Positions 22,640 through 64,000 of a stretch of 64,000 bases of DNA are shown one piece after another. Numbering within the stretch: the first letter of the stretch is position 1; each line of letters begins with the position of its first letter. A program made the position numbers and the translations under genes. The notes under the pieces were generated by a model. The model was not told where the DNA came from. It made no database searches and saw only the letters and a program-made list of their open reading frames with translations. The DNA is taken from positions 83,170,683-83,234,682 of the forward strand of contig NC_068356.1 in the NCBI RefSeq assembly GCF_020536995.1. The letters are read 5' to 3'. Source of the DNA: Dreissena polymorpha (Eukaryota > Mollusca > Bivalvia > Myida > Dreissenidae).

Positions 22640-24740
22640 TTACCAGATTTTCTTCTGACGGCCTCGACGGCGATCTCCTTCTAGCGTGCTGTGGAAAACA
22701 GTCTTGCACAGACTGTATTGCCTGGTGACGTGTCCAAGCCAAGACATCTTTCGTCATTTGACGGTCGCCAGTAGGGGCTCCTGTGGACCAACAAGTGTTG
22801 CAGTCATGTTCAGGGCGTACCTGTTGGCCATGTTCTCCGTGTAGGAGATGCGGAGCACTCTTTGGAGACGGTTGTGTTCAAATGTATTTATCCTGCGTTT
22901 TGTGTCCGTGAAGCGGACAGATCTTGCAGCCGTACAATAGGATGTAGATTACCAGGGACTTGTAGAGCCTTCAATTGGTGTGGAAGCTGATTGAACTGCT
23001 TGTCCACAACCTGCTCAGTTTGGTCATCGCTGCGGTTGCCGTGGCAATTCTTATTCGGACCTCAGCGGTTCTGGTACCATCTTTTGACAGGTTTGCTCCC
23101 AAATACTTAAAGCTGGTCACTTCTTCCAGCTTTTCGCCGGTCATAGTGATGTCTGCACTGTTCACTGCTAGTGCCCCGCATGAGATCAATGCCATCAGCG
23201 AATCTCAACTTGGAGATGGGTCTTCCACTGATGACGATAGAAGTATGGTTGGCATAGTGAGTCTCCTGCATTTTCTTCTTAAAGATAATGTTGAACAGTA
23301 CGGGAGAGATCTGACAGCCCTGACAGCCCCTACTGATGTCTATAAGAAGTCCACCTGCTGTCCATTGAGAAGTACTGCGCTGTTGGTGTTTCCGTAGAGT
23401 TCTTGGATGACTTGCACCAGCCCTTCATCAATGTTGAATCATCTCATAAAATGACATGACGTGTCACACCCTGTATATAGCAATCTTTAAGTCGATGACT
23501 TTGTGGAAGAGCTGACGTTGGTGTTGCAATTGTTTCTAAATCATGACTCTGCTGCAGTTGAAGATCTGTTCCACTGTGCTCCGCCTAGCTCTGAATCCAG
23601 TCTGCTCTGCGGCCACCAGTTCATCGGCCTTCCTTTGCAATCAATTGAGGATGGTGCGTATCATGACCTTGCTGGGATTACTTATGCGGCTGATGTTGCG
23701 GTAATTCTCGCACAACTTGAGGTTGCCCTTTTTCGGTATGGGGGGGGGGGTGACCAGTGAATGGGTCCACTCCTTAGGCCACTTCTTCTCCACCCAGATC
23801 TGTTGGCATAATGTCGTAATTGCTAACGTCGCTGCCTCTCCTCCGTGCTTAATCAGCTCGCAAGGTTGTCACTAATGACGCTCTCTTCCTCCTATCTATC
23901 CAAAGAACTTCCTCGGTCGATAACAGAAGGACAGTCTTGTTGTTGTTCATGGTTTCGATGTCATTGTCTAAGATGTTCAGGGTTACAAATCTTGACACCT
24001 ATCTGTGCTTAAAATGCCACTGCTATCACTGGATCTTTCCATTTCTCCAAGTCAAGTCTAACGCGAGGGTTCCTGGTGATGCGCTTGCTATGTAACTTCA
24101 GCTTGAGCACTAAGTCATGGTAACTGCCGATTTCCATGACAAAAACGCATTTTTGTCGCCTTGTTGATGCCGGACTTTAACCGTTCTGGTGCCAGTATGA
24201 AATCGATATTGTTGTGTACTTGCCGATTGGGAGCATGCTAGGAAGCTGTTTTGGGCGGTTACGTGGACGCAGCGTGTTGGTAAGTGTGAGTTGGTGACTT
24301 CTGGCGAACTCAATAAGTCTAAATCCTCTGATGTTGGTGTTTTTATGCTTAATCTACCTACTGTCCCTGGCAAGTCTAGGTAAGCGTCTAGTCAAACCTT
24401 GGCGTTCAAGTCGCCTTGGACAATTAGGATGTCTTGCTAGGGGACCTGACCATTTCGCTCTTATTCTTCATATATAGCTGTTCAATTTTCTCGTTTTCAA
24501 AGTCAACTGTTGGTACGTAGATCTGGATTATTGTGATGTTGTGATGTCTCACCGAGATGCGGATGGACATGAGTCTGCTGGAGACTGTTGTGCAACTGAT
24601 GACGGTGTATGATGTAGGAATGCCAAAGCAACACTTTGGTTTGCTCTAAAGCGTTGTGAGCGTGCCTGCACCGTAAAGACGCTGCACGAAGGCTGTAAAT
24701 CAGACACAGTATTTGATTTCTTTTTGGGCATGCCACTAGT
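22640..24740 (-). mobile_element. Decayed LINE of the same family as 19205-19955, endonuclease plus RT remnants
   Basis: Reading leftwards, 24740-24110 carries APE-type endonuclease remnants (RISVRHHNITIIQIYVPT, then GTVGRLSIKT and the ANTLRPR-like LPTRCVHV region in shifted frames). Then comes an RT-core region rich in breaks (23900-23200). At 23195-22971 the peptide SADITMTGEKLEEVTSFKYL, LSKDGTRTAEVRIRIATAT matches the plus-strand copy at 19205-19955. The remaining tail to about 22640 matches the GGRRRGRQ-type C-terminal end. Multiple frameshifts and stops; clearly dead. Its 3' end faces the other copy, about 2.7 kb apart, tail to tail. Confidence 0.8.
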
Positions 24741-24900
24741 GCCAAAGAAGTATGTGTTTGGTTCGCTTTAGGCTAGGATCAGCCATATATCTTAGTTGGA
24801 ATTGAGCTGGGTCATATTGCGGTAAGCATGCGATGAATGATAGAGAAGTATGTGCATTTCCTTCCATGCATAGCCTCTCTTTTTTCATTGTGTTTGCGCA

Positions 24901-25160
24901 AGCCATGTAGGACTATACTCTCTAAAAAATTATCATATTTTACTCGAAGCCATGTTTTACACTTTAGACTGGTGTTCTGGTGTTATCTCTTAGAGAGATC
25001 GAGAAACTTTGGTTTATCGACTTGTTCTGTGTTATATGTTACGATATACTAAATAATCGAGCCATGTAGGACTATACTCTCTAAATATCATAATATTTTA
25101 CTAGAAACCATGTTTTACACTTTAGGCTGGCGTTCAGGTTTTATCTCTTAGAGATATTGA
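24901..25160. repeat. Two-copy tandem duplication, 159-bp spacing
   Basis: AGCCATGTAGGACTATACTC occurs at 24901 and 25060, followed in both by CATATTTTACTCGAAGCCATG-like and TTATCTCTTAGAGA sequence. The copies differ at several positions. Confidence 0.75.
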
Positions 25161-25369
25161 AAGGATAATAATAGGTGAAGGTTCACTACTATATCCATGA
25201 AATATGCAAGCGTTGGAGACTATAGAAAGAATTGCAATGAAAACAGTCTGAAAATGTAATGTGCAAAAACAGCCGATTTTGATTTGTGTAAAGTTCTTTC
25301 TTGGTTTGAACGTGACATATCTTTTTTATTTTATTTTTTAGTTGAATACAGTATCAGACCCACCCATGA

Positions 25370-26700
25370 ACTTCTGTAGACTCAGGTTCCAGGGTGGTTG
25401 TGTATTGCTGATCGACATTCATTTTCAACATGGCGTCCCTCCGTCGTCAATGTTTCGCCCCTGAACTATGGACATCTCGGGAGGGCGGGGCCACCGTAGC
25501 TTCGGTGTGAATGTCGATAATTCTACTTCTTCCAAGTTCTTAGTTTCTTTATAGTCCGCTGTCTATCCCTGCCAGTAGAACCGGAACCGACTTCTGACAT
25601 CAGTCGGCACACGGATTGTGCACAGAACCCTCTAGCGCCGACTTCTATGGGGAACAAACAAGTACGCCAGCCTCTTTGGTTGCAAGCTTCTAGCAGCTCT
25701 GTATACTTGGAATTTTTCCTCTCATAGGCCTCCTCGCATCTGGTTTCCCAAGGTACAGTTAACTCGATTATGATGAACCGTTTCCCTGCCTCTGGCCACA
25801 CCACGATGTCGGGCCTAAGGTTTGTCTGCACGATACTTGGGAAGACCGGCTTGTTGTCAAGGTCAACCTTCATGCTCCATCCGGTTGCGCCTCGGAGGAT
25901 TGAGGTTTTCTGAGTCGGCTGTCTCTGTTCATTTTCACCCGGCGTAGTTAATCATCTGGTGTCGCGGTGGGTTACTGCGTTCCTTTTTCCTGTCTTGCTC
26001 CAGCTAGTCAGCCACCTATCTAAGGACGTTGTCGTGGCGCCATCTGTATCTTCCTTGTGACAGAGCTGTAGGGCAGCAAGAAAGAACATGTTCTAGAGTG
26101 CCGGGACGGTCACACGGTTGGAATTTAGGGTCTGGTATGAGTCCCAAACGGCAGAGGTTTGCGGATGGTGGTATGATATCATGGACTGACCTAAGGAGAA
26201 TGGAAAGCCTGATGGAGTCATACTTCCAGATGTCATCAAAGGTCAATTTCCTGTCAGTTGTATTCCATGTTGTACATACTCCCTGTGTTCCCATTTCTAC
26301 CGCTCTAGCTTGTCTCGTGTGTTCTTCCGACTTCCTAACTTCTGTCTGGATCATGGCGCCTCTCTCTCTTGTCTGCTATCCACAGAAGTGTTTTGTCGCG
26401 CCAATCCCATGACGTTCGACAGCAGTCAGCCTACAATTAATGTCTCTGTGCTTGGGCGAATCCTCCGCTTGGATGACAGTCTCTGTGGCCGACCATTTCC
26501 TGCTGGTTCAGGTAACAATGCCTGCTTCTCCTATTTGCGCATCTGGGTAGTCTCTTAGGGTGAGTACCAGTCTTGTCTTAGCAGCCTTGAATTCCTCCAC
26601 CAGTGTAGACAGTGGGAGTTTAAGCTTGTTGCTCTTTCCGTACAGTCCTACGCTGGAGAAACTGGGGGTGGGGAGGTTATTCCTTGCCACTTCCTTAGAT
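25370..26700 (-). mobile_element. 3' part of an R2-like LINE (zinc knuckle plus PD-(D/E)XK endonuclease)
   Basis: Reading leftwards, 26354-26016 has C-(x)-RPGTLEHVLSCCPTALSQGRYRWRHDNVL, the CCHC-type knuckle placed before the restriction-like endonuclease in R2-type elements. 25873-25523 then has LRPDIVVWPEAGKRFIIIEL, TVPWETRCEEAYERKNSKYT and a Gly-Trp region, matching a PD...ExT core with a conserved follow-up helix, and ends in a stop after RTWKK. The two parts lie in different frames, so at least one frameshift separates them. 26690-26508 holds an upstream fragment. 25370-25520 looks like the 3' UTR, with an inverted ATCGACATTCA/TGAATGTCGAT. The RT itself is absent. Clade assignment is inferred from domain order. 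Confidence 0.7.
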
Positions 26701-27435
26701 GTCGGCTGGTGATCCTCTCAAGGGCTTAAATCGATTCAACTTAGAATTTTCTTTACGTGAGGTTTGGTTATGGTGGTCTCTTTGTGCAAAATGTTGCATT
26801 TATTTTCGATTGAAGTTGTCGCTTTTACATTAAATTATATGGGAAAAATATTTAGTATATTGTGACCTTTTACACTTTGCATATGTCGACAAACGCACTT
26901 GTAAACGGGCGATGTCGTTGTTAATATTCGTAAGTGGTAGTTTTCTCGCGTTGCGCTATTAAACGAGATTTTATTAAGAAGAAAAGAAACACCAAAACAC
27001 TGTAAGCCTTTATCACATCAAACTGACTAGGTATCATTTCACGTTTAACACGACCATATTGTTTGATTACCAATGAAGGGCCGCCAATGAACATGAACAC
27101 AATTTATTTATTGATATTTTTCCGGATGTATAAATGAGTTCTCAAAAATATATGTGTCATATCTGATTAATCTGTTTAACTTCATTTCACTTTTATAATG
27201 TAAGTTGACATCGTTGTTATTCCACAAAGATCTGAGCGGAGATTCAATTGAAAACTCACCATTTATCTCCCTCCTTTAATTAACTTAATGACTAGTATGT
27301 TATTTAGAAATTTGTGCTTGAAGCAACAACCCATCTAGTCAACAGAACTTAATTAGTCTAAGGATGATATTGTGGGTAAAATGATATTTGATAAAAGTCA
27401 TAAATGATCACTAATGAACAGACTTAATATAGCAT
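26701..27435. other. Gene-free sequence upstream of the SINE
   Basis: AT-rich; nothing recognised on either strand. Confidence 0.35.
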
Positions 27436-27447
27436 AAAGTTGGAGTT

Positions 27448-27630
27448 CACAGTGGCATTGTGGATATGGTGTCCGCCTAGCAATCCGGAGGTCACGGGTT
27501 CGATCCCCACTGTGGGAGCGTTCTTTAGATCTCCCCCATAGACACCAGGGAAACGGACTCGAGAGCGTTTCATATAAGCTTAGGCTTGTTACTCAATCAA
27601 GCTTAAATAAAAAGGTTAAAAAAGAAAAAA
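27448..27630 (+). mobile_element. tRNA-derived SINE with perfect 12-bp target duplication
   Basis: The tRNA-like head (27448-27520) has B box GGTTCGATCCC and the closing CCCACTGTGGG. An unrelated body follows, ending GCTTAAATAAAAAGGTTAAA and an A-rich tail. AAAGTTGGAGTT flanks both sides (27436-27447 and 27631-27642). The intact duplication suggests a fairly recent insertion. Pol III promoter orientation is plus. Not a tRNA gene. Confidence 0.9.
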
Positions 27631-27644
27631 AAAGTTGGAGTTGT

Positions 27645-28888
27645 TATCCCCATAGGCGGAGGGATATTGTTTTGGCGTTGTCCGTCCGTCTTTCCGTTCA
27701 TCTGTCCGGATCCATATCTTGGAAGTGCTTTGGCGGATTTTATTGAAACTTGGTATAAGTACATATATAGATACCAGGATGATGCACCCCAAATGGCATT
27801 GTACACCATCTGTTTCAAGGGTGGCGAAATCTCAAAAAACTATACTTGTCCACGGACAACCATTTAGGAAATTTAACTTGCCCGTTGCTGAAATACACTT
27901 GTCCGTTAATGTTTATATAAATTATAAACGCATTTATTGATTAATGTTAAATAATGTGGAATATATCAAAATGAGTATGATTTGCTTGTTTTGTTTATAA
28001 TTGTATTTCAATGGTACATTCATTATAGCAGTATATTATAAACAATATAAAGACTTTCTCAAACTTTAAATCTTGCGAAGCTAGTGTTATTAAAACATGT
28101 GCTGAACATAAGTACATTGTAATCTTAACAAATTAAACTAGTCCAATATGTGGACCTCATCAGACTGAGGCTCCGCTACTGGTAGCAATTTGATTATATA
28201 AACTGGTAACCATTGAAAATCGGTTAGCCAAGTTTCTTGAAAAGTTCTGGTGCGTTTACTTAGATCATATTTTTTATCATAATCTTTCTTAGTTTTTTGG
28301 GAGGTGGGCTGCTCAAAGCTCCGTTGTTAAAGATTAAAAAAAAAAGTTTCATCTTTACCATTAAAGTCGTCTTAAATAACAAGGTAGACCGTATTTTGAT
28401 TATCTTAGATTGATACTTTTTATTTCCGTCTGATTGTAAAAATAAAGAAACCAGTCTGTACACTGTCTAACAGTTGGGCCGAATGTTGAAAATGCGGCAT
28501 GCTCCCGGTCTCATATAGAATAAGGGGGATCACTGCACAGGAAAGTGCACGTATTTTAGCTGGATTGCTCCGCAAATAGCACTGACAATGTAATCTCGTG
28601 TCAACATCCGGTTTTGTAAAACTTAATTACGGCTTTAATACAATGTATTTTTGTATACCTGTACGCGACTTTAAAAAAACTTGTTGTCCACGGACAACTT
28701 AATTGAAAAAAGTCAGTTGCCCAGACAAGCAAATGTACGACTCGGACATTTGATATCGCCACCCCTGTGTTTATAACGGAGTTATGGCTATTGTATCTTG
28801 AAAAAATGCTTTTGTGAGTGTCAAATATAACACTTTTGTGTCCAGAAGCATATTGGCGGGGGATATCAATTCAACGAATTTGCTTGTT
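27645..28888 (+). mobile_element. Short bivalve element split by a nested insertion
   Basis: Starts ATCCCCATAGGCGGAGGGAT, then GTCCGTCCGTCTTTCCG and GAAACTTGGTATAAGTAC. It resumes after the nested element with ATAACGGAGTTATGGCTATT and ends GGCGGGGGATATCAATTC...TTTGCTTGTT. Only about 300 bp are its own sequence. Confidence 0.7.
27826..28767. mobile_element. hAT-like element, 942 bp, nested, 5-bp target duplication
   Basis: TIRs CAAGGGTGGCGAAATC and GATATCGCCACCCCTG; TGTTT duplicated at 27821-27825 and 28768-28772. Both ends carry TTGTCC(A/G)CGGACAAC-like motifs. No transposase recognised. Same structural type as 3103-3525 and 38042-38925. Confidence 0.8.
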
Positions 28889-29120
28889 ATTGTTGTTTAT
28901 GTGCCTATATATCTTCAGATACAGCTCTTCTTAATGGGAAAAATCGGCATTAAACTTACATTTATCACTCCTTATTATGTAACCAACAGTGGCGACATTC
29001 AAATTCTGCCATGGTTTGTATGAAACCAGAATAAGTTGTGGCATACTGAAAAAAATTATAATATAAATGATGAAAAAATGTTAATATATAAATGATGAAC
29101 ATGTCTTCTGATATTTCCAG
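28889..29120. other. CUL1: Sequence just upstream of the cullin-1 5' UTR exon
   Basis: AT-rich; no TATA box or other core promoter I can support. Confidence 0.3.
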
Positions 29121-29250
29121 ACATGTCTTCAAACTGCAGAATGTAACTGTGAAGATTCAATCAACAAGTCATTACATTGGAACAGTCAGGAGAATATTCA
29201 GAATCATCCAGCCTTGTCATTTTTTGTGTGGCCTTGAACTAAAATAAACA
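29121..29250 (+). promoter_or_regulatory. CUL1: Probable 3' part of a cullin-1 5' UTR exon
   Basis: An acceptor-like TATTTCCAG ends at 29120, and the following 130 nt are less AT-rich than the flanks and lead into the start codon at 29251 without a better start. This suggests a UTR exon spliced from a non-coding first exon upstream. No promoter is visible. Inference from sequence alone. Confidence 0.35.
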
Positions 29251-59725
<30,475 letters not shown>

Positions 59726-60037
59726 CATTAGCAAGCGCCTCTGTGATCACGATCGACGGTGTTGTTAGTGTAACTGATTCCGTTAATAAATTATGTTCCT
59801 GTGTAACTATGATCATGTGGGGAATGCCAGAAGAAGAATACAGCAAAAACTTGCATCCCTTGCATCCTTCTATGTTGTTTTTTTCGAACATGGGAGGCTA
59901 TTTCTTGTTTTACTTGTTTGTTACTCAGTGCTTTTCCTCTAGATACATTTAGTACCACAATTGGTACCATTCTCATACGGATGTACATTTTTAATTTTCA
60001 CTATTTGATCAAGACAAAAAGAATCTACTACAAAAAC

Positions 60038-60222
60038 CAGGGCTTACTCTGCCATTCGCCAAAGTAGCCAATGGCTAAAAATAAACAAATTTGGCTACAA
60101 AAAATTCCATTTGGCTACATGGTTTTCTGCATTATCACCCATAAAATATCCAAAATAATAAGAATTAAGACAAAAAAAAGGTAAATTTGGCTACTGAAAA
60201 TTTTGAGCCAGAGGGAGCCCTG
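60038..60222. mobile_element. Small hAT-like MITE, 185 bp, 7-bp target duplication, in the cullin-1 3' flank
   Basis: CAGGGCTTACTCTGCC and GAGCCAGAGGGAGCCCTG are imperfectly inverted; CAAAAAC on both sides (60031-60037 and 60223-60229). TTTGGCTAC repeats lie near both ends. It may be transcribed as part of the cullin-1 3' UTR. Confidence 0.72.
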
Positions 60223-60229
60223 CAAAAAC

Positions 60230-62850
60230 CTTTTACTAAAAAAATGACTGTATTAACTAAAAACAATATGTTCAGGAATAAATGAAACCATTTAATTGGA
60301 GTATTGTTTTAACATACGTTTGGGAAATTATGATGAAAAAACTGAAACATGCTGATTAAAAAATACAACAGATATTATTCCCATCGTATGCAGAAAGGCG
60401 AATAAATAATGGTACATGTATTTTTAAATTTGAGGAATACGTGAAAAGAACTGTGCATTAGTTTGACAAATTGCCTCACAGAAAAGCTGTGGTATCCATT
60501 CATACAGGTCTGTCAATTGATGTGTTTGCGTGTTAGTATTATAATGTGAAATATAGTCGAATTGTCTGTAGGGCATATCTGTCATAGAATCCTATCTGTT
60601 TAGTTGTAGAACAATATTGTCATAAAAGGTAGTCACAGCTATGGTATCCATTGGTTTCCCAGCGAGAATGAATGCTTTATTGCTAAATTAAAAGAATTGA
60701 GCATGTACTATTGTTTGTAAGTGTGATTGTGTGCAAGTCTAAAGCAAGATAAGTCCTCCTCAGTTGTAGGATTGATCTAATATTGTGATTTGTTTAAATA
60801 TACAATATTCTGTCATACTTTATACTATGGTTCTGACCATTAAGGAAAATGTATACAATTCTAGATCCTTATGAAATACAAATGTTTAATACAAAACCAG
60901 CAGCAAAAAGGATCTTGCCAAAGGATCTGTGCTTATTACACTATGTGTAATTGATGGTCTATATATTTAGTTTATCTGCCATCAGAGAACCAGTAATACA
61001 TATATTAATTAATTTGTCACATTTATTTAATCGCATACCATACACAGTGAAATGGATCGACCACAAACGAAATAAATGTGCTAGTGTGGCATGTAAGACC
61101 AAAACAGATTTGAGATTTAACATTAACCCTTTCCCACTCAGAAGCAATTTAAAATGGCTATATGCAAACAGCATAGAACAAGAACAGACTGCAAGTAACT
61201 GGCAGTCTGTTAAGGTTTTATGCTATTTGCTTTTCACCAGTATCTAAGGGTTGGAAATGAAATAAAAACTGGAATCTAGTAAGAAAGGTCTTCAATTAAA
61301 TTTAACATTCTAAGGGACTACAGATGCATCAAAATACGTTTCTAAGTGGTAAAGGGTTTAAAATGTATCTAAGTGGTAAAGGGTTAATAACTTAATGTAA
61401 AGAAATTGTGCCTGTGGGTATGGGAATAGTGACAGTGCTTGATGTGTTATCTTGTTTAGGGTCTATCAGAAATCAAATCTTGACAGCGTACTTTTGTCTT
61501 GTAAATCTTAACTGCTTCAGATAATAAGGCAAGTCTCTTCAAAGTTAAAGACTAAGGCTATTGACATCTCATAAATGAACTACATGTGTGTGTGCTGCAT
61601 TCTTCATGTCTATTGTTTGTTGTTCAAGTTTTAAAAAAGTATTTGTTTGTAAAATTAGAATTTTATACTTGTATTGCTGCAAACAAATTGTCATACTTGT
61701 TGTTTTATTTATTGTTCATTGTAATATACAATTGTAGATATATATGCATACGCCTTTGTATAAATCTCATTTTGTAAAAAAACAATAATGAGATGTAATG
61801 TACAACCCATGTTTGAATATAATTACATCTAAAACTAATCCTTTCCAAGTTGATAACGGTTCTGTCAATGGTTTGTTATTGTTGCATTTATCTTTAAGAT
61901 TAATTTATTATAAAGATAAATGCATGTATTACTTATCTTCAATATTCATTTAGATACATGTGCGAGACATGAACTTTCCCCTTTGAATTCATTGAGGATA
62001 CCAATATTTTGGTCATGCCATGCATGTGATTTGTGTGCTTTTAAAAATCAACCAATATGCAGCAGAAGTAGTCCGTTTATTCAGTTGATTCGCAAAAGTA
62101 AATCTCAACTGATCATTTACTGGATTTCAGTAGCACATTCCTTCCAATATGTATATCACAGTATTTCTCCTCTTTATCAGAAACATAACTTACGTTCCAT
62201 TTGTATTGTATCTTTAAATTGTTTGAAAAATATGAAACAGTCCTGGAGTGAATCAAGTTTCCCAGACTGAGCATGTCTCTTTAAAAATTGACATCCACTG
62301 TTTTGCAGTTTTATGAAATACTGCAGCTATTTCATGTACATTAATAGAGCATACATATAGATGCTGAATCGTTGTGCTTAAAGTAGTGGCTGTCTTGGTT
62401 TCATTGGAGACTTTTGATGTCATATTGTGATCGTTTATGTACTTATTATCACACTGTTGCATTATGCAATAACAAAGTTGTGTATTTGATACAAGTTTAA
62501 CAGTTGTTTAATCACTAGTAAGCTGTTAGTAAATTAAAATGCAACCAGCCCCTTTACCAGTTATTCACGATCTGTATATGAAAACCCTATATGTCTATTA
62601 ATTTTTACCAACCTTAATATCTGATCAAGCCGTTCCATTCTGTGAAATGAGAAAATGACAAAAATGATGAAAACTGTTAAGCATACATGCATATTCATTA
62701 TCTGTACTATTGCAGTATTGATGAATCATGGAATGAAATAAACATAGAGAAATTTTATGTGTGAACATTTTTTGTTTATTCGCTATTTACAAGTAACGTT
62801 GTGTCTGACTGTTAGTGTTGTTTTCCAAGTTACTTTATATAAACCAAACA
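60230..62850. other. Cullin-1 3' flank, no gene
   Basis: AT-rich. Candidate poly(A) signals AATAAA at about 60280, 61260 and 62740; none can be chosen by eye. AAGTGGTAAAGGGTT repeats twice at about 61345-61385. Open frames are short and unconvincing. Confidence 0.35.
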
Positions 62851-62854
62851 GATG

Positions 62855-62991
62855 AAACCTGAACTTGCAAATTTCTTGGTGGATATGTCAGTGCAAATAA
62901 TAGCATGCTTTTATTTGCCCTGACATATCCACCAAGAAATTTGCAAGTTTGGCACTGACATATCCACCAAGAAATTAGCAAGTTCAGGTTT
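62855..62991. repeat. Near-perfect hairpin with a 39-bp stem and a second internal arm
   Basis: 62855-62893 (AAACCTGAACTTGC...) is inverted at 62953-62991 with one mismatch in 39. A second inverted copy of most of the arm lies at 62918-62949, giving an alternative stem with a short loop. No TIR element around it was recognised. Confidence 0.9.
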
Positions 62992-63779
62992 GACCTGTTT
63001 TGTTTAAAAAAAAAAATATTGCTGAAGATTTTCTTGAACAAATAGTGCGTTATGCACGAAGTTCAGTAAATAAACAGGCAATATTCAATTCAATCAAGTT
63101 TGCAAAAATGAATGTCAACACATTGATGCTCGCGTACATTCTATACGATTATGCGAGTGGTATATGGCTCCAATGATCGATAGCCAATATTTAGTGTGTT
63201 TTTTTATGTAATATCGATTAATTGTAATGAAAGCTCAATTTCCCTAAAGGGTCTCAAGCTTAGGTGCGTTGCAAATAATGGTGTGCGTTAACCTGTAGAT
63301 GACAACGATTATTTTACTCGTAAACGAATAAACAATTGGACTGGCTACGTGGAATAGCCAAAGGCTTTTGACAATTGATAATAAAAATCGTAAAGCAGTC
63401 TATCGACGTGGACCACTTATCCGGAAGCTACTGTCACGAACAGTTGGAAAAAAGAACAGGTATTTCTTTTACTTGTTTTGTTTTTGAAAGCCAAATATTG
63501 TATTCTGTGCTTCTATCATTAAGATAACGAGCTCCTTAGTATGGTTAAAATATGTATGACAACCCTTTCTTAATCTTTAGTTTATAACTTAGATCGGGCA
63601 TATTAGTCTTTTAAGTTTAAACCCATGATCTGGCAAGTGGCATCTTTTCTCTCAGCAACTGAAAAGTGAAATAATTGACGAAAATTTTATTTTCAAACTA
63701 AACTTGTTGTTTAAAATAAAAAGTCTGTGGTTTGTTGGTTTATGGACGTTTCTTGCCACTACCAGTTCGTGCCACCAAT
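62992..63779. other. Gene-free sequence
   Basis: Nothing recognised on either strand. Confidence 0.3.
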
Positions 63780-63829
63780 GTTTGTGTTGAAAAGAGGTAG
63801 ACGTTTTCTTCTTCATTACTTTTTATCGA

Positions 63830-64000
63830 GTGTGCCGGGATTGTCTCCCATATGGCCATCACCCCCAGAAAAAGACGTGTTAGTTGGTAATGGGGGATAG
63901 TGCAAGATACAGGAGACACCCGTTCCAGAGGTGACCCGGGGTCTTTTAGTGCCCGGTGTATAGCACCTAGTACACTGCACCTCGGTTTAACGTCTCATGC
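63830..64000. repeat. GC-richer repeat fragment at the window edge
   Basis: Contains GGAGACACCCGTTCCAGAGG, AGTGCCCGGTGTATAGCACC and CTCGGTTTAACGTCTCATGC. The sharp change from AT-rich flank and the wording suggest a dispersed repeat cut by the window end; family not identified. Confidence 0.35.

Noticed and set aside
22975-23397. 140-codon plus-strand frame
   Set aside because: Reverse shadow of the minus-strand LINE copy.
26029-26412. 127-codon plus-strand frame
   Set aside because: Antisense to the zinc-knuckle region of the R2-like LINE, which is the better-supported reading.
27448-27520. tRNA gene
   Set aside because: It is the head of a SINE with an unrelated body, A-rich tail and target duplication.
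61920-62270. 116-codon frame downstream of cullin-1
   Set aside because: No similarity to a known family, no splice or Kozak support, AT-rich codon use like the flank.

Overview
This is a window from an animal nuclear genome, almost certainly a bivalve mollusc. Heterodont is likely; a dreissenid-like genome is my guess from the repeat families, not proven. The genes have many short exons in long AT-rich introns, and the introns are packed with repeats I associate with bivalves: short palindromic elements with a conserved TTAGCCTGTGCAG core, elements with tandem cores of about 145-156 bp, and elements opening with runs of GTCCGTCCGTC. There is no sign of operons or bacterial genes.

Two host genes are present, both on the plus strand. 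The first (about 2.0-12.1 kb) is a Lifeguard/TMBIM-family gene related to GRINA. I rebuilt it from 11 coding exons into a 313-residue protein with a Pro/Tyr/Gln-rich cytoplasmic N-terminus and seven membrane segments. The second (about 29.25-59.73 kb) is cullin-1, the scaffold of SCF ubiquitin ligases. I rebuilt it from 19 coding exons into 774 residues, including the neddylation motif. Every exon joins in frame with GT-AG splice sites.

The stretch between them (about 12.1-29.1 kb) is repeat-dominated. It holds a hAT-like element with an 8-bp target duplication, a 145-bp tandem-core element, two LINE copies of one family in inverted orientation, a long inverted repeat, a TIR element carrying a tRNA-like Pol III unit, the 3' half of an R2-like LINE, a tRNA-derived SINE with a 12-bp target duplication, and a nested pair of DNA elements. 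The cullin-1 introns carry many more DNA elements, several nested in one another. Downstream of cullin-1 (59.7-64 kb) I see only AT-rich sequence, one small TIR element, a near-perfect hairpin and a repeat fragment at the edge.

The most unusual signal is that tandem duplications in both genes straddle exon-intron boundaries and so copy functional splice sites. Exon 10 of the Lifeguard gene, with both splice sites, is present nine times in 62-bp units. The 3' end and donor of cullin-1 exon 6 is repeated five times in 48-bp units, in frame. The acceptor and first codons of cullin-1 exon 18, just before the neddylation lysine, seed an array of about 55 units of 52 bp. A decayed second copy of the exon 5 acceptor lies upstream of exon 5. 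I know of no described system of this kind; chance, assembly error and tolerated slippage remain possible.
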